From: Hippasteria phrygiana
Taxonomy: Eukaryota; Echinodermata; Asteroidea; Valvatida; Goniasteridae
NCBI GenBank assembly: GCA_037893225.1
Contig: JAZGUH010000022.1
Coordinates: 2,294,001 to 2,358,000 of the forward strand
Direction of reading: 5' to 3'
DNA length: 64,000 nucleotides
Every line of letters begins with the position of its first letter. Position 1 is the first letter of the stretch. Under the pieces are notes generated by a model. It did no database searches and was not told the DNA's origin. It was given only the letters and a program-made list of their open reading frames with translations. This document shows positions 46,720-57,769 of the stretch, piece by piece. A program made the translations under genes and the position numbers.

Positions 46720-47229
46720 ACGTTCATGTACTTGTTATGTCCATGTACACAGATCCAATGGCATATGGCGTGAAGGAATGCTTTGTACAAACTTGTTTTT
46801 ATGGAGTACATGTATATTGAAAAGGCCATAGCCTTGAACCATTGGAAGGGCGATGCGTGGGCACCTCATGTCACATTTTAAAACGTATTTTTTTTGGACT
46901 ACATGTACCAGAAATCGAAAGCATAACAGACAAACAAAATCAAAAATTCAAAAATGAAAATCACTGTTAAGAGCGTGTAAACTACTTCACACCTTTTTGT
47001 TTCCATTCCATTAGCTGCAAAAAAGCACCGAAATGCAGTAACTTTATGACATTTTGGCAAGATGCTTAAATAAACTTGCCATGTCATGCACAAATGGCTA
47101 CAAAAAATAGCCTATAAATGTATGCATATTTTTTAGAGTATACATGTACATGTACGTACAGAATTAACACTTACTTTTTCTAACATAAACCAAGTATTTA
47201 GAAAAATGACTCAAAATTTGTTGGTTTAA

Positions 47230-47283
47230 CCATAAAAGTCCTGAATCCTCCAATTTCAATGATTTGCGTGTAGGAAGTTAGGG
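47230..47283. mobile_element. 54-bp telomere-mimic TTAA element
   Basis: TTAA at 47226-47229 and 47284-47287, right end AAGTTAGGG. The core (TCCTGAATCCTCCAATTTCA) matches 31139-31200. Confidence 0.6.
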
Positions 47284-47343
47284 TTAAAAAATTTTGTTTG
47301 AAACGGCAAGTTCTTTTTTCTTCATTAAATGCAGAATAATTAA

Positions 47344-47488
47344 CCCTAACCCTCCAGGGTATTTTGGCTAGAAACTCTGCCAGACACATCAGATTGCATA
47401 CTCTTTTGTCACATTGACTTGTGTGCAGAGTCCAGCAAAGTGGAGCTGTCAGCACAGATGCACTGTGCTGCGTCTGGCAGGGTTAGGG
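47344..47488. mobile_element. Telomere-mimic TTAA element
   Basis: TTAA at 47340-47343 and 47489-47492, with CCCTAACCCTCCAGGG and CTGGCAGGGTTAGGG at the ends. A close copy of 8780-8922. Confidence 0.8.
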
Positions 47489-47492
47489 TTAA

Positions 47493-48385
47493 TGATGGGA
47501 CAGTTAAACTGCAAGTACATGTATTGTGTGTGTGTAAATGTACATGTAATTTATGCAACATCCCATTCACATTAAATTAATAGTTGAGTCAATATCATAC
47601 ATTCTTTGTGCATGTATGTACAGTGTATGACCATTTATTGAACTAGAACTTTGGTACAACTAACACCACTGCGGTTCCCAAATTGTTATACTCGGCACAT
47701 TCCACTAATATTCAGAAAATACCTCTGCTAAAGCTACTGAACAACCACTAGGCCCAACATTTTTAGTCTTAATACATATTTGTTTTAATGCAAATTCGGG
47801 GCAAACTTGCATATAATAAAGAATACACAGTTTACTACCATAACCTACTTCAGGTTTTCTCTTAGCACCCAGCTGAATCCAACATAACCCAATGACAGAA
47901 AAGTGTGAAACCTGCTGTATCTGACAAAATCCAAGAGCTCTTGCTATAACTGCTCATACATGTACATACTAAGTTAGTACCATGGTTATAGGGCTATACA
48001 TGAGCACATTACAGAGGGTTACTGCCATCTCAACAAAATACATAACAGGAAAAACGTACCATTTGGATACGAAAGAAGAGTTGTTATAAAAAACAAAAAC
48101 AGACCAAAAAAACATCACAGACAGTCTTTACACAAGTTAGAAGTCATGTACACGTACACATCTTTGAATCCAGCACAAGCACTTCCGGTAGCGCTTAATA
48201 TCCACTCGACAACAGGAAACGAATCCATAGACTACATGTACATGTACATGTATGTCCAAATTGAAAAACAGCCTAGTTTACCATCATCCAGACCGATGCT
48301 CCCAGTTTGATTTGATTTTGATTTTGATTTGTTTTTTTTATTAAATACAAATTAGGGAAAATACATATTTATACATGCTTGTACA
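47493..48385. other. Intergenic, no gene seen
   Basis: No exon or element recognised. A 5' fragment of the GGTCATTCC MITE follows at 48386-48440. Confidence 0.5.
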
Positions 48386-48574
48386 TGGGTCATCCATAAA
48401 TTTGGGGTCCAAAAGTGTGACATTTTTGGTGTCCCTGTTCAGAAACATGCGTGCCCACCCAACAATATAATTTTCATATTGTCATGGGCAAGACTGTGAA
48501 GATGTGCACTAACTCATAAAGTACATAGACACGTAAGATGCAATTTAAGGATAAACTTTTGTTTCATTAATTAA

Positions 48575-48830
48575 CCCTAACCCCTTGGGTAACTTTACTA
48601 GAAAGTATCCTGAATCCGCCAAAATCCACCTATTTTGTCATGCACAAAAAGTTGGTTTTGGTGACTGCTCAATATGGAGGTATCCTGAATCCATCAAAAT
48701 CCTGCAGTAACGCTAGGCTTACAATCCTCAATCCATCAAAATCCCCCAGGTTTCAATATAGAGGTATCCTGAATCCGCCGAAAACCTCCAAAACAGGGGA
48801 AGGATTTTGATGGATTTATGTACGTTAGGG
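48575..48830. mobile_element. Telomere-mimic TTAA element with internal GAATCC(G/A)(C/T)CAAAATCC repeats
   Basis: TTAA at 48571-48574 and 48831-48834, ends CCCTAACCCCTTGGG and TACGTTAGGG. Four degenerate internal copies of CCTGAATCC(G/A)(C/T)CAAAATCC. First of three TTAA elements in a row. Confidence 0.75.
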
Positions 48831-48838
48831 TTAATTAA

Positions 48839-49274
48839 AGGGACACCTTGCCTTGGAAGTGCCCAATCGGGCTACACAAATTGTTTGTTCTAAAATTGCT
48901 TTGGTTGGAAAGCTTATTCAAAAGTGGAATATGTGTAATCCTAACAAGTCCATTCCTTTGAAGAAAAAAAACACAGTTTGTTTGAAAATCAGTGACGATA
49001 AATCATTTTGTGGATGCCAGTTTGGTTTGGAAAAGTCAGACCGTTGGAAAATTGGAAAATTCAGAGTGGTGCCCTTGGTCTGTAGTGCTTTGAATGCGCA
49101 CAGGCTGCACGATGTGCGGCACCAGTCTGAACGTCCGTATGTCAATGCTTTAGTTTTTGCACATTTCTCCGCATACGTTTCACATTACAGTATAATATTT
49201 ACACTCGGACCTTAGAAATGAGTTATGTAACTAACCAGAGACAGAATTCTGGGGGTTTCAGGGCAACACGTGCC
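48839..49274. mobile_element. TTAA-bounded element with AGGGACACCTTGCCTTGG ends
   Basis: TTAA at 48835-48838 and 49275-49278. The right end read inward (GGCACGTGTTGCCCTG) is a diverged inverse of the left. Related to 1795-2404. The 120-codon open frame inside (48853-49215) follows the repeat and is not taken as a gene. Confidence 0.65.
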
Positions 49275-49278
49275 TTAA

Positions 49279-49422
49279 CCCTCCCTCTCTCGTTGCCAAA
49301 ATGGAGCCAACTACCCTACCTATCGAGTTTCAGGTTGAAACACACAAGCTGTTGTAGAGGAAGGGCTTAGGTTTGTTGATACGTGTACACTGTAGGTTAT
49401 GATAGTTAGAACAGTAGGAGGG
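49279..49422. mobile_element. TTAA-bounded element with CCCTCC ends
   Basis: TTAA at 49275-49278 (shared with the previous element) and 49423-49426, ends CCCTCC and GGAGGG. A diverged relative of 43647-43790 (both hold GGTTGAAACACACA/GATTGAAACACACA). Confidence 0.65.
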
Positions 49423-49902
49423 TTAATTAATGTCACAGAGTAAAGCATTTGCAATGTGTAAAATACGTGTACTAAAATTAATTAATTGTACACCTCACTT
49501 ATACTATTAGGGGTAAGGTCTTTGGTGATAAACATATCATTTTTTTGTGATGGCCAAATGGCAAACGTACGTTGTACATGACATACACATAAATGACATG
49601 TGATCAGGATGTCAGGAACTTACATGTACTGTATACAATGTATGTAAGATAATGTTAACATGTTTTTACAACATGCATAGATTGTTTTCTTTCCGCCTTG
49701 GAGAGTACATATACACAATGCAACTTTTAAATACCGCACAGGGTAAATAATAATAAAAATATATTTCCCTTATTGATTTTCACATACATGTATCATTTTC
49801 AAAATGTATGATGTTAAAGCTCAATTAATACGCTTTCTTTTGGAACAAAAAACATTAGAATACTTCATGCTGTTGGCAAGATATTGACTTTGGATTAATT
49901 AA

Positions 49903-50111
49903 CCCTAACCCCCCTAGGCAATTTTACTCATTTTGTCCTCAACCTGTCCAAATCCAACACTGTGTAGTATACCTATGGCACATTCTTTAGACTTGGACAA
50001 ATTGTGGCATCATACATGTAGCTCCATGTAAAGTAATGGTGCCAAGGCCCTGCAGTACTGAACCCATCAAAACTTGACAAATCCTGCTGTTGGGGTTTGC
50101 AAGGCTTGGGA
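49903..50111. mobile_element. Telomere-mimic TTAA element, diverged right end
   Basis: TTAA at 49899-49902, left CCCTAACCCCCCTAGG; right end GGCTTGGGA then TTAA (50112-50115). The core is shared with 13379-13542 (CCAACACTGTG, GGTGCCAAGGCCCTGCAG). Confidence 0.55.
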
Positions 50112-50234
50112 TTAATGCAGATACTGTTGGAGGAGTTTGTCCAAATACATCACCCTATGTACATGTACATGTATAGTAACATCATTTTCAGCAAGACACA
50201 AAATGCTACATTCTTTAACCCTAACCCCCTACAA

Positions 50235-50903
50235 TAGACCGTGTAAGTCTCGCGCATAAAGGTCACGATTGAACTTCCGGGCACCTCCGAGCCACCGGCT
50301 ATTGGACTTTTACGTGTGGTTGATTTTCTTTTCTATAATACTTTGTTTTTACGAAGATCTGAACCATGAAACGGCCATAAATATGGATGATAAATTCAAA
50401 ATTAATTTTACAATATATGAAAACATGCACGACTGTCTAAATTATTGGAGAAAAGTAGGAAAAAATGTTTGACCTGCGCGTCAAGTTGCAATGTGATTGG
50501 CTCATTGTCGGGAAGAGAAAGCCCGGCCACCAAAACCCCTGTACTGCATCCTCTGGCGCTGCGGACATACATGTAAGTGAATATACGGATGTGACGACCA
50601 CCTTATACTGCATGGTCTAAGCTATTAAGACTGGCGCGTGAACCAGAACATTGGTGAATGACATACGTTTGACGTACTAGACTTTTTCGTTCTCCTTTTC
50701 TTTAATTTGATATATCGTTCACATTTTGTAAATTGAAATGAAAAATAATATTTTGCTAAAAGTTTGTATCTACCTTTCAGCGTCAAAACAAATTATTTCA
50801 AGAAAACTACTCGCTTTACACGTTGAAGCTCCTATTCGAGGTGCCCGGAAGTTTGGTTTCTCGTAAACTCTCGTATGTTCTCGAGGTCATCTTACACGCT
50901 CTA
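50235..50903. mobile_element. MITE with TAGA(C/G)CGTGTAAG ends
   Basis: Inverted 13-base TAGA(C/G)CGTGTAAG at 50235 and 50903. A second inverted pair lies further in (AACTTCCGGGCACCTCCGAG near 50271; GAGGTGCCCGGAAGTTTGG near 50838). It lies next to a left-end TTAACCCTAACCCCC fragment (50216-50230). The small frames inside are not convincing. Confidence 0.55.
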
Positions 50904-51024
50904 TAAGCCAGTTCGGTATTTCAACTGCGCATATGTGATTAATGGCATTTTATCCCGAATGACCCACGTGACCTAGCGCATGTGTGAACATGAAAGGTGG
51001 TCGCACAACATGTAGTTGTACTTT

Positions 51025-51195
51025 CCCAATACGTGCGAGGACAATGCTTTGTGTTTCCTATTGTTCCTTTAATATAACCCAACCCGAGAGACTAAGCACG
51101 TATTTTTACGTCGGAGGACCGATTTCATCAAAAGACTTGACGTGCGAGGACTGAAAGGTTTCTTTGTATTTCCTTTCTTCTCTTGTCCTCGGAGA
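51025..51195 (+). repeat. GAGGAC interspersed repeat, copy 4
   Basis: GCGAGGACAATGCTTTGTGT to CTTGTCCTCGGAGATATAC; same orientation as the 1.6-kb copy. Confidence 0.75.
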
Positions 51196-51522
51196 TATAC
51201 AGAACCTGTACATTTACATACACATGTAACCCCCGCTAGTGTACAATGTACATTGACCACGCAATACTTGTTCAAATATTGGGTGAAAAATACAGCAGCT
51301 TGGAAATCCATGTACTTCAGTCCTCTGAAATCAACCAAAATTTCAAATACATACATGTAGCCTTCCAAACTTAATTTCCGCCAAAATCAACCAACATTGA
51401 ATGAGGAATGTGGCCTCAATCTTCCAAAATCAACCACCATTTCAAACTGCATACAGCCTCAATCCTCCAGAATCCTCCAAAACTGCCTGGTTGATTTGAA
51501 GATTGTGGCAGGTTAGGGTTAT

Positions 51523-52520
51523 ATAAAAAACAACACCTGGAGACCATCAACCTTCATTTAATTCATTTGACTTTGTGGTCTTTAATTGTTCCTCCTTTCT
51601 CAAATGTACACTGTTTTTTTAAATAGCAATAAAAGGCTTAACAAGTTTAAACCTAAAAGAAGTGGCCGGAGGCTACCCTTGACACGGCTACATGTGTAGA
51701 TCTACCCTTTAGCCTACAATGTACTACAATGCAATAATGCATCTAACACTAGTAAATCTGGCAACAAGATGATTTTACCGATCCCAAAGGCTAGCTGGTC
51801 TACATACATGTATGCAGACTACGAAACCGATTCGGTCCCACAAGAAAAAGTCACAACCACCAATGCCAAACAACTTCATTCAAATTAAAATCAAGTTTCC
51901 ATAAAAGTCAACAACTTGCCAACAACATGTAGGTGATTAAGATTTATTTTTTTACTGAACAAAAACAAACATCTTAGATTTTTTTAAATTCATTTTTCTA
52001 AATCTGGCAAACTAAAAAATCCTCGTAATTTCTGAAATGGCCAGGTTTAGCTATGAAGCACAGGATTTTAGACAGGGTTTCTCAGTCCAAACCCCGTCCC
52101 CCAAAAAGGTCAGCAATGGAACAAATCGAAACAGCATGTATGTTCTTACCATTGGTCTTGTGAATTGCCTTCTGGTCTAGTTAAATTTTTGAGCTACCAG
52201 CCCAGCTGTCTAGTAGATTTTCTTAAATTAAAGCCCAGTGTTCAGTACCCAGGCGTGCAACTTGAAATTAACAAAAAACAAGGAAATTCCAATCTTTACA
52301 AGACTTTGTGCAGTGTTTTTCAATTGTTAATGACATGAGTATAAAGTGAAAAATGAGGAAATCAGCTGATCTGAGGAAAAGTTGCATGCCTGAGTACCGC
52401 GAGCTGGTACTTTCAGAATCTAAATAATTTGATTGTCATGTGCCAATCGATCTCGTTGAAAAGGGCTAAGAAAACCAGCTGAAATATCCTTCAAGCTTGT
52501 GGACCCCCCTAATCCCCCCC
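51523..52520. other. Intergenic, no gene seen
   Basis: AT-rich with no recognised exon. The stretch before it (51365-51520) has repeated AATC(C/T)(T/A)CCAAAATC words ending GGTTAGGGTTA, a decayed telomere-mimic relative. Confidence 0.5.
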
Positions 52521-52530
52521 CCCCCCACCC

Positions 52531-53771
52531 TGAGTAACTTGGACCCTACTTATCGCCTTTTTAAACATTTGGACTTGATATGGCAATAGGGTCCGAGGCA
52601 GATGTCTGCATCGACCTATAATTAACTAAAAATGTCTGACCCAAGAAAAACATCAGATTCCACCCATAAAATGACCACCAAAAGACTATACATTTACATT
52701 GTACGCCACCGGATATAACAAGTAGAGTTTCAGAATTAAGATGGAGGTACTAAGGTTTAAATGATCTGATGAAAAGTGAAATTTCCCGTTCAATTCCAAG
52801 AGACGCCTGCAGCGATAAATCGTCTTGTTTGACTGCATGTATGGTTTAAATCGTGATCCGACACGACCTCGCATATTATAACTGTAGGCAGATTCACGCG
52901 AACCGGCATTGGCAGAGCTATTTGTGATGCCCAATTTTCTGTCAGCGCTGTGACCGGCTTATAAATATGTTTTTATTTAGTTTTTGATAATTTATTGGCA
53001 AATAATTGGTGTTTGTTAATTGTTGCTATTTTAAATTAGTCATAAAATTATCTTTATACATGTATTTATAACAAATATGAGCAGCAAATTTTCAATTAAA
53101 AATGTTAGCAATTTAGCAATATGGTCACAACTTTTTAACTGAAATTTTCCTCCAAAATAATAGACCAAAAATTTAAATCAACAAAAATCCGTAACTTTGC
53201 ATAGAGTTGTATCATGACCATTGAGCCCTTCATTTTATTTCTAATTTTTTCCTCTTTCAGTGAAATAATATTTAAAAGAATTTAAGGAACTTAAAAGTGC
53301 TATGAATCTTCCAAATTACGGCATGACGTTGGACTCGTGCATATGCGTAATGCCCACCCGGTTTCCCGGTGACCGTTTCCTGAAGGAAAATTAGTCACAG
53401 CCTCGTAGCGAACGAGTGGAACGACACGTACTGCAAACGTCTGTTGTACCTTTTTACGATTTTACTCATGCATGCAGTCAAAACGAGGCGATATATTGCT
53501 GCGGATATCTCACAGAATTGAACGGAAAATTTGACTTTTCATCCGGATCATAAGTAAACCCTAGTACCTCCATCCTAATCCTGGCACTCGGTTGGAGTTT
53601 TTAGTATTTTGGTGGCCGTTTTAAGAGTGAAATCTGATATTTTGTTGGGTCCTCAGACGTTATTAGTTAATTGAGGTCGATGCGGACACTTTCCTTGGAC
53701 ACTATCGCCAGGTCATTTCCAAATATTAAAAAGGTGATAATAAGTAGCCCTGGTCCAAATTACTTGAACTA
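52531..53771. mobile_element. Mutator-like foldback element, GAGTAACTTGGACCC family, copy 1
   Basis: Long inverted termini: TGAGTAACTTGGACCCTACT on the left, then TTGGACATGATCTGGCGATA-type sequence, matched in inverse at the right (53690-53771). The flanks CCCCCACCC (52522-52530) and TCCCCACCC (53772-53780) are a 9-bp duplication with one mismatch. More diverged than the 54.6- and 56.5-kb copies, hence older. Confidence 0.65.
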
Positions 53772-53956
53772 TCCCCACCCCAGCATGTTACTTACAGGGT
53801 GTAGAAGAGATGAACAAACTTTGGAGTATGACAATTTTGTCTCAAAAGAGAAATTCTATGAGGGAAAAAAATTGCATTCTCCAGAATCAACATTATGGCA
53901 GCCTCAAGATGGGACTTCCTGTGAGGTTCATATCAAATATTACAGCTCTAGAAGTA

Positions 53957-54300
53957 GCCTAGCCCTAGAAGGACGCCATGGCTTGCTAGCAGGTCTTTGC
54001 TAGAAATTGAGGTAAAAAAAAATCACAGTTTAGAGTTCAACAGTCCATCTTTCCCGAAGGGTAGAAATATTCCTCTAAAAATGTCAAGAAAAGGTGATAT
54101 ATCCGGCTCAAAATCGTCTCCACATGACGCTGACTTCACAAACAAGAGGAGCAATACCGTGTCACAAAATCATCTTGAATGTTCATCAACAGAGGGTGCA
54201 ATTTACAGGTGCTTATCATGCACGGTGCCTGTGCACGGCGCGCGTGGTGACTGCCTGTAAATTGCGCCCTCTTTTGTTGATAAACATTCAAGACATTTAA
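53957..54300. mobile_element. TAGCCCTAGAAGGACGC element, partial copy
   Basis: The left end CTAGCCCTAGAAGGACGCCA and the internal block AAATCGTCTCCACATGACGC match 55285-55853. A central hairpin of CAACAGAGGG(T/C)GCAATTTACAG is present. No right terminus, so truncated. Confidence 0.6.
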
Positions 54301-54614
54301 CTTTTTGGACTTACCTCAGATGAATAACTACAGGATTAATTTTGTGGAAAGTGGGAAGGTTTTTGATTTTTGTTGGAAATAATGGGGTAAAACAACGTCG
54401 ACAAACGCACACAAACTGAAACCAAACATAGCGACAGTGCCCGAACTGGTTTAGTAAACCATTTTGATTGGTTGATGAAATTTTTATTTAGAAGCCACTC
54501 TCATATAGTGAGGGAGGGGGGACATATCATGCCGCAGTGCGAGTGTCGGTTTGCATGCTCGCCACTGGAACATTAACATCAAGTAAGAAAGTAAATAATT
54601 ATCCCTCCTGTTCT

Positions 54615-55927
54615 TAGTCCGAGTAACTTGGACCCTTTATCGCCCTTTTTAACATTTGGACATGATCTGGCGATAGTAGGGTCCAAGGCAGCGTTTGACG
54701 ATTTTCTATTCATTAATTCAATACGTCTAAAATCCAAACCAAAAAAATCAGAATTCAACCTTACAACGGCCACCAAAATACTACATACGCCACCATCTGA
54801 ACAAGTGGAGTTCCATGATCAGATGAATGTACCAAGGTTTACGTGAAGAATTCCCTTCCCCATGATGCGCGTGCAACCTCGAATCAATATACTACATGTA
54901 TCTACACACGAACACGTACCGTGACCGTTATACCACTCACGAAACAGTCGCCGGCATAAACAGGTTGTCGCGCAGTACATGCGGGCGCTGCGCATCAGGG
55001 TGACGTCATGCAAGGTCGAGGGGTCACTATATGAACTCCAAGAAAGCGAAAAGACATGTTCTGCGGGGGTCTCTGGGAATTAAACGGTAAATTTCACTTT
55101 ATATTTTGATGTCAAGTAAACCCTGGTAGATTCATCTGATCATGGAACTCCACTTGTTCAGATGGTGGCGTATCTAGTATTTTGGTAGCCGTTGTAAGGT
55201 TGAATTCTGATTTTGTTTGTTTGGATTTTAGACGTAGGCCTATTGAATTAATGAATAGAAAATCGTCAAACGCTGCCTTGGACCTAGCCCTAGAAGGACG
55301 CTATGATATAGCACTTTACACTTAATCACACTTTACCTGCATAAATATTCTTGGCATCATTTTTTCAAACAGTTCAACAGCCCATCTCCCTGTACGGATA
55401 GAAATATTCCTCCAAGAATGTCAAGAACAGGGTATTATTGCGGCGCAAAATCGTCTCCACGCGACGCTGACTTCACAAACACGAGGAGTAATACCTTGTC
55501 CGCACGTCTTGAATGTTCATCAACAACAGAGGGCGCAATTTCGGCCGTGCACGAGGCGACTGTAAATTGCGCCCTCTGTTGATGAACGTTCTAAATGTGG
55601 GTATTACTCCTCGTGTTTGTGAAGTCAGCGTCGCGTGGAGACGATTTTGCGCCGCAAATATCTCCTGTTCTTGACATTCTTAGAGGAATATTTCTGTCCG
55701 TACAGGGAGATGGGCTGTTGAACTGTTTCAATAAAATGATGCCAAGAATATTTATGCAGGTAAAGTGTGATTTTTGATCTTCGGTTTCTAGCATAGGACT
55801 GTTTTGCATACTTGGGCGCTAGGACGCTATATCATAGCATCCTTCTAGGGCTACCTTGGACCCTACTATCGCCAGATCATGTCCAAATGTTTAAAAAGGC
55901 GATAAAGGGTCCAAGTTACTCGGACTA
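54615..55927. mobile_element. Mutator-like element, copy 2, with nested insertion
   Basis: Perfect 9-bp duplication TCCTGTTCT (54606-54614; 55928-55936) flanks inverted TAGTCCGAGTAACTTGGACC termini. If 55285-55853 plus one target copy is set aside, the right terminal repeat matches the left over ~75 bases almost exactly. The interior has a second inverted pair (CATGATCAGATGAATGTACC against its inverse near 55130) and GC-rich central DNA. No transposase is seen. Confidence 0.85.
55285..55853. mobile_element. Nested foldback with 9-bp target duplication
   Basis: CCTTGGACC at 55276-55284 and 55854-55862 flanks inverted TAGCCCTAGAAGGA(C/T)GCTAT. The two arms pair over most of their length (AAATCGTCTCCACGCGACGC, GCCCATCTCCCTGTACGG, CAACAGAGGGCGCAATTT). 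It interrupts the right terminal repeat of 54615-55927, so it is younger than that insertion. Confidence 0.85.
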
Positions 55928-56504
55928 TCCTGTTCTCAGGGCCAAAATCGACCCAGCTGCTGTACAGATCAAAACCTATCAAATGACAGATTGAAACACA
56001 CACAAACTGTGAAAGTTGATGTTTAGAGTTTTCGATAGGCTGTGATGATAGTTATAGTGTTCCTTCCTCCATGGTTACATACTATAGCCTAGGACTAGGA
56101 CTAGGACTAGGAGTACTTCCAAAAATGTAAGGCTCTCCGTTAGCCTTACAACGATATTCCTTTTTGGACCCCGTAACTCAATGGGATTTGCAATACGGCC
56201 AAGGAACCACACTAGGTATAATAGCGCGCCATTAATTAATCACATTCCACACATCACCAAAGCGCGATGTAGACAAGATGCCCCCCCCCCCCCCCCCTTC
56301 AAAAAATGGTCGAGCCCCAAATCTCTTCGAAAACTCCACGCGCATGGGCAGTCTGGTGGACTGTATTAGTCAGCTGTGCGACGCCATGTTCATCTCGGCT
56401 GAATACGTCAGTTGGTGAGTAAAAACTCCATTACTCAAATTGTCCGTTTCAATGTTCGGCAAATGTGCCGCAAAAGTCTCAAAGATATGTAGCAGGGATT
56501 GGAT

Positions 56505-57593
56505 TAGTCCGAGTAACTTGGACCCTTCATATCGCCTTTTTTAACATTTGGACATGATCTGGCGATAGTAGGGTCCAAGTCGATTGTGCGATAGAGAATG
56601 GCCAAACACAAAATCCCCCCAAAAAACATCAGAATTCAACCTTACAACGGCCACCAAAATACTAGATACGCCACCACCTGACCAAGTGGAGTTCCGTGAT
56701 CAGATAAATGTACCAAGGTTTACTTAACATCCAAATAAAAAGTGAAATTTTACCGTTTATTTCCCAGAGACCCCCACAGAACATGTCTTTTCGCCGTTTT
56801 GAAGTTCAAAAAGTGACTCCTCCATCTTGCATGACGTACGTCACCCTGATGCGCAGCGCCCGCATGCACCTAGTCTAGGTTCCAAGACGTTCTTAGCGGT
56901 GCGACGTATAGCGCGCACGGCCGGCCGACAGCGCCCTCTCGCCAAGGCGTGTGTTTGTGTTTGTGTAGCTAGAGGGTGCTGCCATGCCGTGCGCGCTGTA
57001 CGTCGCACCGCGCTAAGGACGTCTTGGAACCAAGACTAGCATGCACCGCGCGACAACCTGTTTATGCCGGCGACCGTTTCGTGAAGAATTTCCTACCTCA
57101 TGACGCGCGTGAAACCTCGAATCAATATACTACACATGCTACATGTATAACTCTATAATCTACACACGAACACGTACAGCGACCGTTTTACCACTCGCGA
57201 AGCAGTCGCCGGCAGGTTGTCGGGCGGTGCATGCGGGCGCTGCGCATCAGGGTGACGTACGTCATGCAAGATGGAGGAGTCACTTTTTGAACTTCAAAAC
57301 GGCGAAAAGACATGTTCTGCGGGGGTCTCTGGGAAATAAACGGTAAAATTTCACTTTTTATTTGGATGTTAAGTAAACCTTGGTACATTTATCTGATCAT
57401 GGAACTCCACTTGGTCAGGTGGTGGCGTATCTAGTATTTTGGTGGCCGTTGTAAGGTTGAATTCTGATGTTTTTGGGGGGATTTTGTGTTTGGCCATTCT
57501 CTATCGCACAATCGACTTGGACCCTACTTATATCGCCAGATCATGTCCAAATGTTAAAAAAGGCGATATGAAGGGTCCAAGTTACTCGGACTA
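56505..57593. mobile_element. Mutator-like element, copy 3
   Basis: Perfect 9-bp duplication GGATTGGAT (56496-56504; 57594-57602) and long inverted TAGTCCGAGTAACTTGGACC termini. The arms stay paired far inward (TTGTGCGATAGAGAATGGCC, ACGCCACCACCTGACCAAGT, AGACCCCCGCAGAACATGT-type sequence), leaving a GC-rich centre that holds another insertion (56871-57038). Confidence 0.9.
56871..57038. mobile_element. 168-bp foldback MITE with 9-bp target duplication
   Basis: GCATGCACC at 56862-56870 and 57039-57047 flanks inverted TAGTCT(A/T)GGTTCCAAGACG, followed inward by TTCTTAGCG-GGTGCGACGTA. GC-rich, no coding content. The innermost of the 56-57 kb nest. Confidence 0.9.
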
Positions 57594-57769
57594 GGATTGG
57601 ATAACCTTCTGGGGAGATTAACGTTTGGGAAAGTGGAATTCTAGAACATTGTAACTGATCTCTCAAGAGCGTATTGCAAATCCCATTGAGTTACGGGGTC
57701 CGAAAAGGAATGTCGTTGTAAGGCCAACGGAGAGCCTTACATTTTTGGAAGTAGACTAGGAGGGTTTAA

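Larger units (their letters stand above)
56110..57765. repeat. Outer inverted arms enclosing the 56.5-kb elements
   Basis: TACTTCCAAAAATGTAAGGC to ATGGGATTTGCAATACG (56114-56204) is repeated in inverse at 57667-57757 with few differences. The arms enclose the foldback at 56505-57593, which could thus be nested in a third, larger inverted-repeat element. The left flank has (AGGACT)n (56092-56112); the right flank ends AGGAGGGTTTAA, like the CCCTCC TTAA family. Confidence 0.7.

Noticed and set aside
47340..48834. Interstitial telomere tracts / ancient chromosome fusion
   Set aside because: The CCCTAACCC and GGGTTAGGG words occur as single inverted termini next to TTAA, not as tandem arrays.
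48853..49215. 120-codon plus-strand frame
   Set aside because: Lies wholly inside the TTAA-bounded element at 48839-49274 and has no recognised motif.
53671..54260. Open frames of 110 and 87 codons
   Set aside because: They cross Mutator-like and foldback termini; the translation has no recognisable domain.
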